From assembly GCF_014854695.1 (NCBI RefSeq), contig NZ_CP027557.1, forward strand, positions 4,814,891 through 4,878,890: a stretch of DNA of 64,000 nt, written 5' to 3'. The translations under genes and the position numbers were made by a program. This DNA is from Rhodococcus rhodochrous (lineage in GTDB: Bacteria > Actinomycetota > Actinomycetes > Mycobacteriales > Mycobacteriaceae). The notes beneath the pieces are model-generated. The model searched no databases. It was given only the letters and a program-made list of their open reading frames with translations, and had not been told where the DNA came from. Shown here piece by piece: positions 25,537 through 33,183 of this stretch; position 1 is the first letter of the stretch, and every line of letters starts with the position of its first letter.

Positions 25537-26073
25537 GTGGCACTGCTATCCCCGCTGCCGGCGGAACTCTGGGACGAGGACGTCGACGCAGCACTGAAAG
25601 GTCTTATGCCCCGGCACATGAGGAATCCGGAGCAGGCCGGCACCGCGATGGCGACGCTCGTCCACCATCCGGAGTTGACCAAGGCCTTTCTCGGCTTCAG
25701 CGTGCATCTTCTGTTCCGATCCACACTCCCGGCCAGGCTGCGCGAACTCGTGATCCTGCGGGTCGCCGCACTGCACGACTGCTCGTACGAGCGGGAGCAC
25801 CACATCGAGATCGCGCGCACCGAGGCCGGCCTCACGCCGGACGAGATCGCCGCGGCCGTCGACGGGTCGGCCGAGGATCCGTTCGAGCAGCGCCTGCTCG
25901 ACTCCGTTCGGGAGTTGACCGAGACCTCGCGCATGTCCGAGGAGACCTGGACAGCGCTCTCGGAGCATCTCACCACCAAACAACTGATGGACCTCATCTT
26001 CACCGTGGGTGGCTACAGCCTGATGGCCATGGCCTACAACACCTTCGGTATCGAGTTCGAAGACGAAAGGTAG
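25537..26073 (+). CDS. carboxymuconolactone decarboxylase-family protein
   Basis: A 178-residue CMD-fold protein with RELVILRVAALHDCSYEREHH near 70-90 as core; a single Cys is present, not the CxxC of AhpD. GTG at 25537 has a strong AGGGAGGAGG site at 25522-25531; the longer frame from 25393 would run through the operator. It precedes a Rieske oxygenase and shows the same pairing with oxidative genes seen at 6407. Its reaction is unknown. Confidence 0.82.
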   Translation: MALLSPLPAELWDEDVDAALKGLMPRHMRNPEQAGTAMATLVHHPELTKAFLGFSVHLLFRSTLPARLRELVILRVAALHDCSYEREHHIEIARTEAGLTPDEIAAAVDGSAEDPFEQRLLDSVRELTETSRMSEETWTALSEHLTTKQLMDLIFTVGGYSLMAMAYNTFGIEFEDER

Positions 26074-26077
26074 AACC

Positions 26078-27346
26078 TTGCCCCACTTCACCAAGCCGGC
26101 CGAGGGAAGCTGGACCGAGCACTATCCCGAACTCGGCACCGCACCCGTCGACTACACCGACTCCATCGATCCCGCCTTCTTCGAGGCGGAGCGCGAGGCG
26201 ATCTTCAAGCGCACGTGGCTCTACATGGGTCGCGTCGAGCAGCTGCCGCGCGTCGGCAGCTACTTCACCAAGGAGATCCCGTCGGCCGGGCCCGGCACCT
26301 CGCTGGTCATCGTCAAGGGCAACGACGGCGTCATCCGCGCGTTCCACAACGTGTGCCGCCACCGCGGAAACAAGCTGGTGTGGAACGACTTCCCCAACGA
26401 GGAGACCGCCGGTAGCTGCAAGCAGTTCACCTGCAAGTACCACGCCTGGCGCTACAGCCTCGAGGGCGATCTGACCTTCGTGCAGCAGGAGGGCGAGTTC
26501 TTCGATCTCGACAAGAAGGACTTCGGACTCAAGGCGGTTCGCTGCGAGACGTGGGAAGGGTTCATCTACATCAACCTCGACGACGACGCAGCTCCGCTCG
26601 TCGACTACCTCGGCGACTTCGCCAAGGGTCTCGAAGGCTACCCCTTCGACAAGATGACCGAGGTCTACAGCTACCGCTCTGAGATCAACGCGAACTGGAA
26701 ACTGTTCATCGACGCCTTCGCCGAGTTCTACCACGCACCGATCCTGCACATGAAGCAGGCGGTCAAGGACGAGGCCGAGAAGCTCGCCGGCTACGGCTAC
26801 GAGGCGCTGCACTACGAGATCAAGTCGCCGCACTCGATGATCTCCTCGTGGGGCGGCATGGCCCCGCCCAAGGACCCGAACATGGTCAAGCCCATCGAGC
26901 GCGTCCTGCGTTCGGGTCTCTTCGGCCCGTGGGACGTTCCGGACATCGAGGGCCTGGCCGAGGATCAGCTGCCTCCGGCGGTCAACCCCACCAAGTTCCA
27001 CAGCTGGGGCCAGGACAGCTTCGAGTTCTTCCCGAACATGACGCTGCTCATCTGGAAGCCGGGCTGGTACCTCACCTACACCTACTGGCCCACCGCCGTC
27101 GACAAGCACATCTTCGAGACGAGCCTGTACTTCGTCCCGCCGAAGAACGCTCGCGACCGCCTCGCGCAGGAACTCGCCGCGGTGACTTTCAAGGAGTACG
27201 CGCTCCAGGACGCGAACACCCTCGAAGCGACCCAGACCATGATCGGCACCCGCGCAGTGACCGATTTCCCACTCAACGACCAGGAAATCCTCCTGCGCCA
27301 CCTCCACAAGACCGTCGCCGATTACGTCAAGGAGTACCAGAAGTGA
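26078..27346 (+). CDS. Rieske non-heme iron oxygenase, alpha subunit
   Basis: A 422-residue terminal oxygenase. The [2Fe-2S] ligands are Cys93/His95 and Cys119/His122. The mononuclear iron site shows NWK, bridging Asp212, His219 and His224; the third ligand is probably the Asp in LQDANTLE near the C-terminus. The start is TTG at 26078 with AAAGG 7 bases upstream. No NTF2-type beta subunit follows; a 108-residue companion does. The reductase at 57894 is the obvious electron donor. Ring or allylic hydroxylation of a hydrophobic substrate is likely. Confidence 0.93.
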   Translation: MPHFTKPAEGSWTEHYPELGTAPVDYTDSIDPAFFEAEREAIFKRTWLYMGRVEQLPRVGSYFTKEIPSAGPGTSLVIVKGNDGVIRAFHNVCRHRGNKLVWNDFPNEETAGSCKQFTCKYHAWRYSLEGDLTFVQQEGEFFDLDKKDFGLKAVRCETWEGFIYINLDDDAAPLVDYLGDFAKGLEGYPFDKMTEVYSYRSEINANWKLFIDAFAEFYHAPILHMKQAVKDEAEKLAGYGYEALHYEIKSPHSMISSWGGMAPPKDPNMVKPIERVLRSGLFGPWDVPDIEGLAEDQLPPAVNPTKFHSWGQDSFEFFPNMTLLIWKPGWYLTYTYWPTAVDKHIFETSLYFVPPKNARDRLAQELAAVTFKEYALQDANTLEATQTMIGTRAVTDFPLNDQEILLRHLHKTVADYVKEYQK

Positions 27347-27669
27347 CGACTCTGCCCACCGAATTCGCCGACCTCGAACCGTATGCCGACTGGGCTCTGG
27401 CCACCGAGCCCGAGCGCTACGCCAAGCGGCTGGCGTCGAGCATGCCCGAGATGCAGCAGTTCTACGACGCCGCCTTCGGCCGACTCGAGGACGCCATCAC
27501 CTACCTCGACAAGTTCGATCTGGACGACCTCGACGACGATGCCCGCGCGCTCATGCACCTGATGCAGTCGCTCGTGATGGTCTCGTTCCCCGTCGAGGTC
27601 TGGAAGCAGCCCCGCGTGCCGGACAGTGGCGCCGCCTGGGTCACCATCACCAAGGAACCGGTGGTGTGA
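27343..27669 (+). CDS. small acidic companion of the Rieske oxygenase
   Basis: A 108-residue acidic, mostly helical protein whose GTG overlaps the oxygenase stop (GTGA). DKFDLDDLDDDARALMHLMQ near 57-76 is its centre. It is too short and has the wrong fold signs for a dioxygenase beta subunit. Tight coupling suggests a stabilising or assembly partner. I do not recognise a named family. Confidence 0.75.
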   Translation: MTTLPTEFADLEPYADWALATEPERYAKRLASSMPEMQQFYDAAFGRLEDAITYLDKFDLDDLDDDARALMHLMQSLVMVSFPVEVWKQPRVPDSGAAWVTITKEPVV

Positions 27670-27706
27670 TGCCACCCGTCGGGACACTCCGGCGATGAGC
27701 ACACCT

Positions 27707-27748
27707 CGCGCCCGTACCCGAACCCTCCGGGGTTCGAGTACGGGCGCG
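27707..27748 (+). terminator. strong intrinsic terminator
   Basis: CGCGCCCGTAC at 27707-27717 pairs with GTACGGGCGCG at 27738-27748, and CGAACCC/GGGTTCG forms an inner stem on a TCCG loop. T-rich sequence follows. It ends the Rieske operon. Confidence 0.8.
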
Positions 27749-27972
27749 TTGTGGTTTCTTCGGTTCCACGCCGTCCGTATTTCAAGATCGAACACAGTTG
27801 GTCGATTGTCGTCACGTGATCGATCACAAGTCCGATATGCACGAAAGATCCCCTCGCGCCGGACTTTCCGACCCATGGTTGGATGTGCGGGCGAGACACG
27901 GCTTCGAGCGCGGGACGGCCGCGGGGCGAGGTCGAACTCTGCACCAGCCCACAGCCTGCCCCGGGAGGAAAC
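27749..27972 (+). promoter_or_regulatory. P450 promoter region
   Basis: The leader of the P450 operon contains the perfect 12-bp palindrome GTGATCGATCAC at 27816-27827 and a TATGCA at 27836-27841. The island operator GAGAAYnnnATTCTC is not present, so this operon may answer to another regulator. No gene is visible here. Confidence 0.45.
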
Positions 27973-29265
27973 ATGACCGACATCGAGACGAAGAACTTCT
28001 TCACCGATCCGGATCTCGTCGAGGACCCGTACCCCTATTACGACGCCCTGCGCGAGGGATGCCCGGTCAGGCGCGAACCCCACCACAACGTCATGATGGT
28101 CACCGGCTACGAGGAGGCGATCCAGGTCCTGAGCGACGAGCAGACCTTCTCGTCGTGCATCTCGGTGACCGGCCCGTTCTCCGGCCTTCCGGCCTGCCCC
28201 GAGAGCGACGACATCACCGACTTCATCGAGGAGCACCGCCCCTCGCTGCCGATGAACGACCAGCTCCCCACCATGGATCCCCCGCAGCACACCGACCATC
28301 GCGGCCTGCTGATGCGGCTCATCACTCCCAAGCGCCTCAAGGAGAACGAGGCCTTCATCGAGCGCATCGCCGACCGGCTCCTCGACGACCTGCTCGCCCG
28401 GGGCGAGGGCGACTACATCACCGGCTTCGCTGCGCCGTTCGCGATGCTCGTCATCGCCGACCTGCTGGGCGTGCCGGAGAGCGACCACCAGGAGTTCATC
28501 GAGGGCCTGAACATCCAGGTGGAGAAGGGCTTCTCGCTCGGCAGCACCGAGGGTGAGGCACTGAAGCTCAACCCGCTCGAGTTCCTGTACAAGAAGTTCG
28601 GCCAGTACATCGAGGACCGCCGCGCGAACCCCACCGACGACGTGCTGACGGGCCTCGCCACCGCGACCTTCCCCGACGGCACCCTGCCGCCCGTCGACGA
28701 CGTCCTGCGCATCGCCGCGAACGTGTTCTCCGCCGGCCAGGAGACCACCGTGCGTCTGCTGAGCTCGGCGCTGCGGATCATCGCCGAGCAGCCCGAACTC
28801 CAGAAGACCCTGCGCAGCGAGCCCGATCGCATCCCGAACTTCATCGAGGAGACGCTGCGTTTCGAGAGCCCGATCAAGGGCGACTTCCGACTCGCGAAGA
28901 CCCCCACCACCATCGGCGGGGTCGACGTCTCGGCCGGCACCATCATGATGCTGGTCAACGGTGCCGCCAACCGCGACCCGCGTCAGTTCTCCGATCCGAA
29001 CGACTTCGACATCGACCGCCGCAACGCCCGCACCCACATCGCGTTCGGTCGCGGTGTGCACTCGTGCCCCGGCGCCCCGCTCGCCCGCACGGAGGGGCGC
29101 GTGGGCATCCAGCGTCTGCTCGAGCGCACCAGCGAGATCCGGATCTCCGAGAAGGTGCACGGCCCCGAGAACGACCGGAAGTTCGGTTACCTGCCGACCT
29201 TCATCCTGCGCGGCCTGCTCGCGCTGCACCTCGAGTACGCGCCGGCGGAAGGTGAGTCGAAGTGA
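27973..29265 (+). CDS. cytochrome P450
   Basis: A 430-residue soluble bacterial P450. FSAGQETT near 255 is the I-helix oxygen-activation site, ETLR near 295 the ExxR pair, and FGRGVHSCPGAPLAR holds the heme thiolate Cys365. ATG at 27973 has GGGAGGAAA upstream. The next gene, overlapping by GTGA, is a [3Fe-4S] ferredoxin, its probable redox partner. It hydroxylates an unknown hydrophobic compound. Confidence 0.95.
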   Translation: MTDIETKNFFTDPDLVEDPYPYYDALREGCPVRREPHHNVMMVTGYEEAIQVLSDEQTFSSCISVTGPFSGLPACPESDDITDFIEEHRPSLPMNDQLPTMDPPQHTDHRGLLMRLITPKRLKENEAFIERIADRLLDDLLARGEGDYITGFAAPFAMLVIADLLGVPESDHQEFIEGLNIQVEKGFSLGSTEGEALKLNPLEFLYKKFGQYIEDRRANPTDDVLTGLATATFPDGTLPPVDDVLRIAANVFSAGQETTVRLLSSALRIIAEQPELQKTLRSEPDRIPNFIEETLRFESPIKGDFRLAKTPTTIGGVDVSAGTIMMLVNGAANRDPRQFSDPNDFDIDRRNARTHIAFGRGVHSCPGAPLARTEGRVGIQRLLERTSEIRISEKVHGPENDRKFGYLPTFILRGLLALHLEYAPAEGESK

Positions 29266-29450
29266 AGGTCTTCGTCGACGACGACGCCTGTCGCGGACAC
29301 GGAGTCTGCCTCGCCGCCTGCCCGGAGGTCTTCGACCTGAGCGACGGCGGGTACGCGGTCACGCTCGTCTCCGAGGTCCCGGCCGAGCACGAGGAATCCG
29401 TGCGGGAGGCCGCAGCGGGTTGTCCCGAAAGGGCGATCCGGCTCGACTGA
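29262..29450 (+). CDS. [3Fe-4S] ferredoxin, P450 partner
   Basis: A 62-residue ferredoxin. Cys10, Cys16 and the Cys of AGCPERA near 54 are the cluster ligands, and His13 stands where a fourth ligand would be, as in P450-linked ferredoxins. An extra Cys20 (AACPEVF instead of the usual AAPxxF) is odd. GTG at 29262 overlaps the P450 stop. It delivers electrons to the P450; no ferredoxin reductase gene is nearby. Confidence 0.93.
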   Translation: MKVFVDDDACRGHGVCLAACPEVFDLSDGGYAVTLVSEVPAEHEESVREAAAGCPERAIRLD

Positions 29451-29471
29451 GTCACGATCGAAACCGAACAC

Positions 29472-29514
29472 GGGCGTCGGTCCGGACCGAAAGGTCCGGG
29501 CCGACGCCCTTTTT
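29472..29514 (+). terminator. strong intrinsic terminator
   Basis: GGGCGTCGG-T-CCGGACC at 29472-29488, GAAA loop, and the complementary strand to 29509 form a 17-bp stem with one mismatch, followed by TTTTT. It ends the P450/ferredoxin operon. Confidence 0.9.
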
Positions 29515-29580
29515 CGTTTCTCCCATCGAGGGTCGATTGACGCCGTCCGGGGTTGTGTGAAAACCTCATAATCAAGATAT

Positions 29581-29595
29581 GAGAGTGACATTCTC
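29581..29595. promoter_or_regulatory. island operator, copy 3
   Basis: GAGAGTGACATTCTC differs from the consensus at one position. It lies 33 bases before the amidohydrolase start. Confidence 0.65.
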
Positions 29596-29628
29596 ATGAT
29601 GTGTCGCTCTCCGATGAAAGGACGAGCG

Positions 29629-30864
29629 ATGCTGACCCTGAAGGCAGCCGGACTGCTCGACGTCGACACGGGCGAGATCGTCCGCCCGGGAATCATCCGC
29701 GTCGACGGCGAACGCATCGCCGGAGTGGGCGGAACCTACAGTGATAATTCGGGCGACACGCCCGAGGGTGACGTCATCGACCTCGGCGACCTGATCCTCA
29801 TGCCCGGCCTGATGGACATGGAGGTCAACCTCCTCATGGGTGGACGCGGCGAGAAGCCCGTCTACTCGACGGTCCAGGACGACCCGCCCCTGCGCATGCT
29901 GCGTGCCGTCGGAAACGCCCGCCGCACCCTGCGCGCGGGATTCACCACCGTCCGCAATCTCGGACTGTTCGTCAAGACCGGCGGATACCTCCTCGACGTG
30001 GCCCTCGGAACGGCCATCGACAAGGGCTGGGTGGACGGCCCGCGCGTCGTCCCCGCCGGTCACGCCATCACCCCCACCGGCGGACACCTCGATCCGACGA
30101 TGTTCGCGGCGTTCGCGCCCGGCGTCCTCGACCTCACGATCGAGGAGGGCATCGCCAACGGCGTCGACGAGGTCCGCAAGGCGGTGCGCTACCAGATCAA
30201 GCACGGCGCCCAGCTCATCAAGGTGTGCGTCTCGGGCGGCGTCATGTCGATGACCGGATCCGCAGGTGCCCAGCACTATTCGGACGAAGAGCTGCGCGCG
30301 ATCGTCGACGAGGCACATCGTCGCGGGATGAAGGTCGCCTCGCACACGCACGGCGCCGAAGCCGTGCGACACGCGATCGAAGCCGGAATCGACTGCATCG
30401 AACACGGATTCCTCATCGACGACGACACCATCGACCTCATGGTCGAGCGCGGAACATGGCTCGTGCCCACCACCCGTCTCGCCGACGCGATGGACACCTC
30501 CCACGCGCCGCCGGAGCTGCAGGCCAAGGCCGCCGAGATGTTCCCCAAGGCACGCACCTCGGTGCTCGCCGCATACAAGGCCGGGGTGAAGATCGCGGTC
30601 GGCACCGACGCGCCGGCCATCCCCCACGGCAAGAACGCCGACGAGATCGTTGCCCTCGTCGACCGCGGAATCCCTCCCCTCGCGGTGATCCAGGCCGCCA
30701 CGATCAATGCGGCAGAACTCATCGGCGTCGACGACCGCGGTCGCCTCGCCGAAGGTCTGCTCGCCGACATCATCGCCGTCCCCGGCGATCCCACCGAAGA
30801 CATCACCGTCACCCAGAACGTGCGGTTCGTGATGAAAGGCGGAAAGGTCTATGTCCACAACTGA
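29629..30864 (+). CDS. amidohydrolase-superfamily protein lacking the HxH motif
   Basis: A 411-residue TIM-barrel protein of the imidazolonepropionase/prolidase-like amidohydrolases. KVCVSGG (candidate carboxylated Lys), SHTHG with His239/His241, IEHG and GTDAP are in place. The first metal motif, normally PGLIDxHxH, reads PGLMDMEVN: both His are replaced, by Glu65 and Asn67. It may bind one metal or use a different site. ATG at 29629 follows AAAGGA. The operon continues with a SnoaL-like gene and an ACAD pair. Confidence 0.85.
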   Translation: MLTLKAAGLLDVDTGEIVRPGIIRVDGERIAGVGGTYSDNSGDTPEGDVIDLGDLILMPGLMDMEVNLLMGGRGEKPVYSTVQDDPPLRMLRAVGNARRTLRAGFTTVRNLGLFVKTGGYLLDVALGTAIDKGWVDGPRVVPAGHAITPTGGHLDPTMFAAFAPGVLDLTIEEGIANGVDEVRKAVRYQIKHGAQLIKVCVSGGVMSMTGSAGAQHYSDEELRAIVDEAHRRGMKVASHTHGAEAVRHAIEAGIDCIEHGFLIDDDTIDLMVERGTWLVPTTRLADAMDTSHAPPELQAKAAEMFPKARTSVLAAYKAGVKIAVGTDAPAIPHGKNADEIVALVDRGIPPLAVIQAATINAAELIGVDDRGRLAEGLLADIIAVPGDPTEDITVTQNVRFVMKGGKVYVHN

Positions 30865-31276
30865 CCGTTCGATCACCGACGACCTCGTCGAGATCAACCA
30901 GCTGCTCGCCCGCTACGCGGTGAACATGACGAAGAACGACGTCGAAGGCGTCGTCTCGGTGTTCACCCCCGACGGCACCTACAGTGCCTTCGGCGACGCG
31001 TTCCCCCTCGACCGGTTCCCCGAGCTCGTCGCGGCCGCACCGAAGGGCCTGTTCATGACGGGCACGGCCCTCATCGACATCGACGGCGACACCGCGACCG
31101 GCACCCAGCCGCTGTGCTTCGTCGAACATTCCACGCACGACATGCGGATCGGCTACTACAACGACACCTACGTCCGCACGGCCGACGGCTGGCGACTGCG
31201 CACCCGCGCGATGACCTTCATCCGCCGCAGCGGAACCCACGACTCCGGCATCCCCCACGCCTTCGAACCGGCATGA
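30851..31276 (+). CDS. SnoaL-like (NTF2-fold) protein
   Basis: A 141-residue NTF2-fold protein with EINQLLARYAVNMTKND near 13-29 and VFTPDGTY, the usual start of SnoaL-like dehydratase/isomerase domains, and a closing GWRLRTRAMTF strand. ATG at 30851 lies inside the amidohydrolase gene, overlapping 14 bases. In steroid and polyketide pathways such proteins catalyse isomerisation, dehydration or hydration; the reaction here is unknown. Confidence 0.82.
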   Translation: MSTTDRSITDDLVEINQLLARYAVNMTKNDVEGVVSVFTPDGTYSAFGDAFPLDRFPELVAAAPKGLFMTGTALIDIDGDTATGTQPLCFVEHSTHDMRIGYYNDTYVRTADGWRLRTRAMTFIRRSGTHDSGIPHAFEPA

Positions 31277-32361
31277 ACGTCACCGAATTCAGGACCGCCG
31301 TCCGAACCTGGCTCGACGAGAACGATCTGACCCCCGGACCGGATCACTCGTTCGACGCGCAGGTCGAACAACTCGCCCGCGTGCGGCGGGAACTCTACGA
31401 CGCGGGCTGGATGCGCTACGGCTGGCCCGAGGAGGTCGGCGGACTCGGCGGCGAGGCCGTCCTGCGTGCCGTGCTCGGCGAGGAGGTCGCGACCCGCGAC
31501 CTCGCCGAGCCGGGCATCTATTCGATGATCGAGGTGCTCGCGCCCACCATGATCTCCTACGCGCGACCCGAACTCGCGGCGGAGATGGTGCCGAAACTGC
31601 TCCGCGGTGAGGAACAGTGGTGCCAGGGCTTCTCGGAGCCCGGCTCGGGCAGCGACCTCGCGTCGCTGTCCACCCGGGCCGAGCAACGCGGCGACGAGTG
31701 GGTGATCAACGGGCAGAAGGTCTGGACGTCGCTCGCCCAGTTCGCCTCCCGCTGCGTGCTGCTCACCCGTACCGCGCCGGGGCACAAGGGCATCACCGCC
31801 TTCTTCGTCGACATGGACACCCCGGGCATCACCGTCCGGCCGCTGCGCACGATGCACGGCGTCGACGAGTTCGCCGAGGTGTACTTCGACGACGTCGTCG
31901 TGCCGGCCGACCGTATGCTGGGCAATCCCGGCGACGGCTGGAAGCTTGCGATGGATCTGCTTCCGCACGAACGGTCGACATGCTTCTGGCATCGCATCGC
32001 CTATCTGTTCACCCGGTTGGATCGACTTGTGGACGAGACCGATTCGACGACCGACGACGAACTCGGCGCGGCCTACCTCGCGCTGCACACCGTGCGGTGC
32101 CGGTCGCTCGCCACCCAGCAGCGACTGGCGTCGGGCGCGTCGCTCGGCCCCGAGACCTCCGTCGACAAGATCCTCCTCGCGACCGCCGAACAGCAGTTGT
32201 TCGACACCGCGCGGGATCTGCTTCCCGGCGTACTCGAACTGTCCGACACCGAATGGCGGACCGAATTCCTGTATTCCCGTGCGGCGACGATCTACGGCGG
32301 CACCGCCGAGATCCAACGCAACATCGTCGCGCGCCGACTTCTCGATCTGGGGGCGGAGTGA
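31273..32361 (+). CDS. acyl-CoA dehydrogenase, large subunit of pair 1
   Basis: A 362-residue FadE-type protein. CQGFSEPGSGSDLAS near 113-127 is the flavin/substrate signature, QKVWTS follows, and IYGGTAEIQRNIVARR closes the protein. The position of the usual catalytic Glu (YEGT) is Gly, as in many actinobacterial FadE subunits. ATG overlaps the SnoaL stop. The following gene is a smaller ACAD, coupled by GTGA, so the two probably form a heterotetramer like those of mycobacterial cholesterol degradation. Confidence 0.9.
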   Translation: MNVTEFRTAVRTWLDENDLTPGPDHSFDAQVEQLARVRRELYDAGWMRYGWPEEVGGLGGEAVLRAVLGEEVATRDLAEPGIYSMIEVLAPTMISYARPELAAEMVPKLLRGEEQWCQGFSEPGSGSDLASLSTRAEQRGDEWVINGQKVWTSLAQFASRCVLLTRTAPGHKGITAFFVDMDTPGITVRPLRTMHGVDEFAEVYFDDVVVPADRMLGNPGDGWKLAMDLLPHERSTCFWHRIAYLFTRLDRLVDETDSTTDDELGAAYLALHTVRCRSLATQQRLASGASLGPETSVDKILLATAEQQLFDTARDLLPGVLELSDTEWRTEFLYSRAATIYGGTAEIQRNIVARRLLDLGAE

Positions 32362-33164
32362 CGACCTACAGCACTGCACCGGCGCCGGATTCGGACCTCG
32401 GCCTGCTCGAGGACGCACTGCGCAAGACCATGGAGAGCACGACCGGTGCCACACTCGACGCGGCGCTGGTCGATCTGGGCTGGCACGACATGCTCACCGA
32501 GATGCCCGACGACACGATCCCCATGGTGTTCCGGCTGCTCGGCGAGACCGGCGCGCACGCCCCGGTGATCAACGACGTCGTGCTCGTCGACGCGGGTCGT
32601 GAGGCCGGTGGGGTCGTACCCCTCCCCTACACCGGCCGACAGTGGATCGAGTGGGCACGCGAGGACCGGGACACCACCGCGCTCGACGCGGAACTGCCGA
32701 TCGCGACGGTCGGATCCGGTGATCCGGTGCCGGTCGCAGCGGCACGTCGTGCGCTCGGCTGGTGGCTGGTCGGAACGAGCCGAGCGATGCTCGACTCGGC
32801 CCGTACCCACGCTCTCGACCGCACGCAGTTCGGCAAGCCGATCGCCGGCTTCCAGGCGGTGCGGCACCGGCTCGCGGAGACGTACGTCGCCGTCGAGGGC
32901 GCGGAGGCCACCCTGCGTGCCGCCACCGACGAGCTCGGTTCCCTGCTCGCGAAGGCCGCCGCGGGTCGCGCGGCGATCATCGCGGCACGGCACTGCCAGC
33001 AGGTCCTCGGCGGTATCGGCTTCACCGCCGAGCACGACCTGCACCGACACATCAAACGGGCACTGGTGCTCGACGGTCTGCTCGGCAGTTCACGGGAACT
33101 GACCCGCGAGGCCGGTGCCCTCATCCGCGCGGAGGGTTCGGCGCCGCGCCTGGTGCACCTCTGA
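32358..33164 (+). CDS. acyl-CoA dehydrogenase, small subunit of pair 1
   Basis: A 268-residue, shortened ACAD. The N-terminal helical domain and the beta domain are reduced, while DRTQFGKPIAGFQAVRHRLAE near 155-175 and the C-terminal QVLGGIGFTAEHDLHRH are clear. It lacks the EPGAGSD and GGTxEIQR motifs, so it cannot work alone and should complete the flavin site of the preceding subunit. GTG at 32358. Confidence 0.87.
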   Translation: MTTYSTAPAPDSDLGLLEDALRKTMESTTGATLDAALVDLGWHDMLTEMPDDTIPMVFRLLGETGAHAPVINDVVLVDAGREAGGVVPLPYTGRQWIEWAREDRDTTALDAELPIATVGSGDPVPVAAARRALGWWLVGTSRAMLDSARTHALDRTQFGKPIAGFQAVRHRLAETYVAVEGAEATLRAATDELGSLLAKAAAGRAAIIAARHCQQVLGGIGFTAEHDLHRHIKRALVLDGLLGSSRELTREAGALIRAEGSAPRLVHL

Positions 33165-33183
33165 CCGTCCATCCGGTTCGGCG

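Noticed and set aside
27343-27669. Dioxygenase beta subunit
   Set aside because: At 108 residues it is far shorter than beta subunits and does not show their NTF2-fold pattern.
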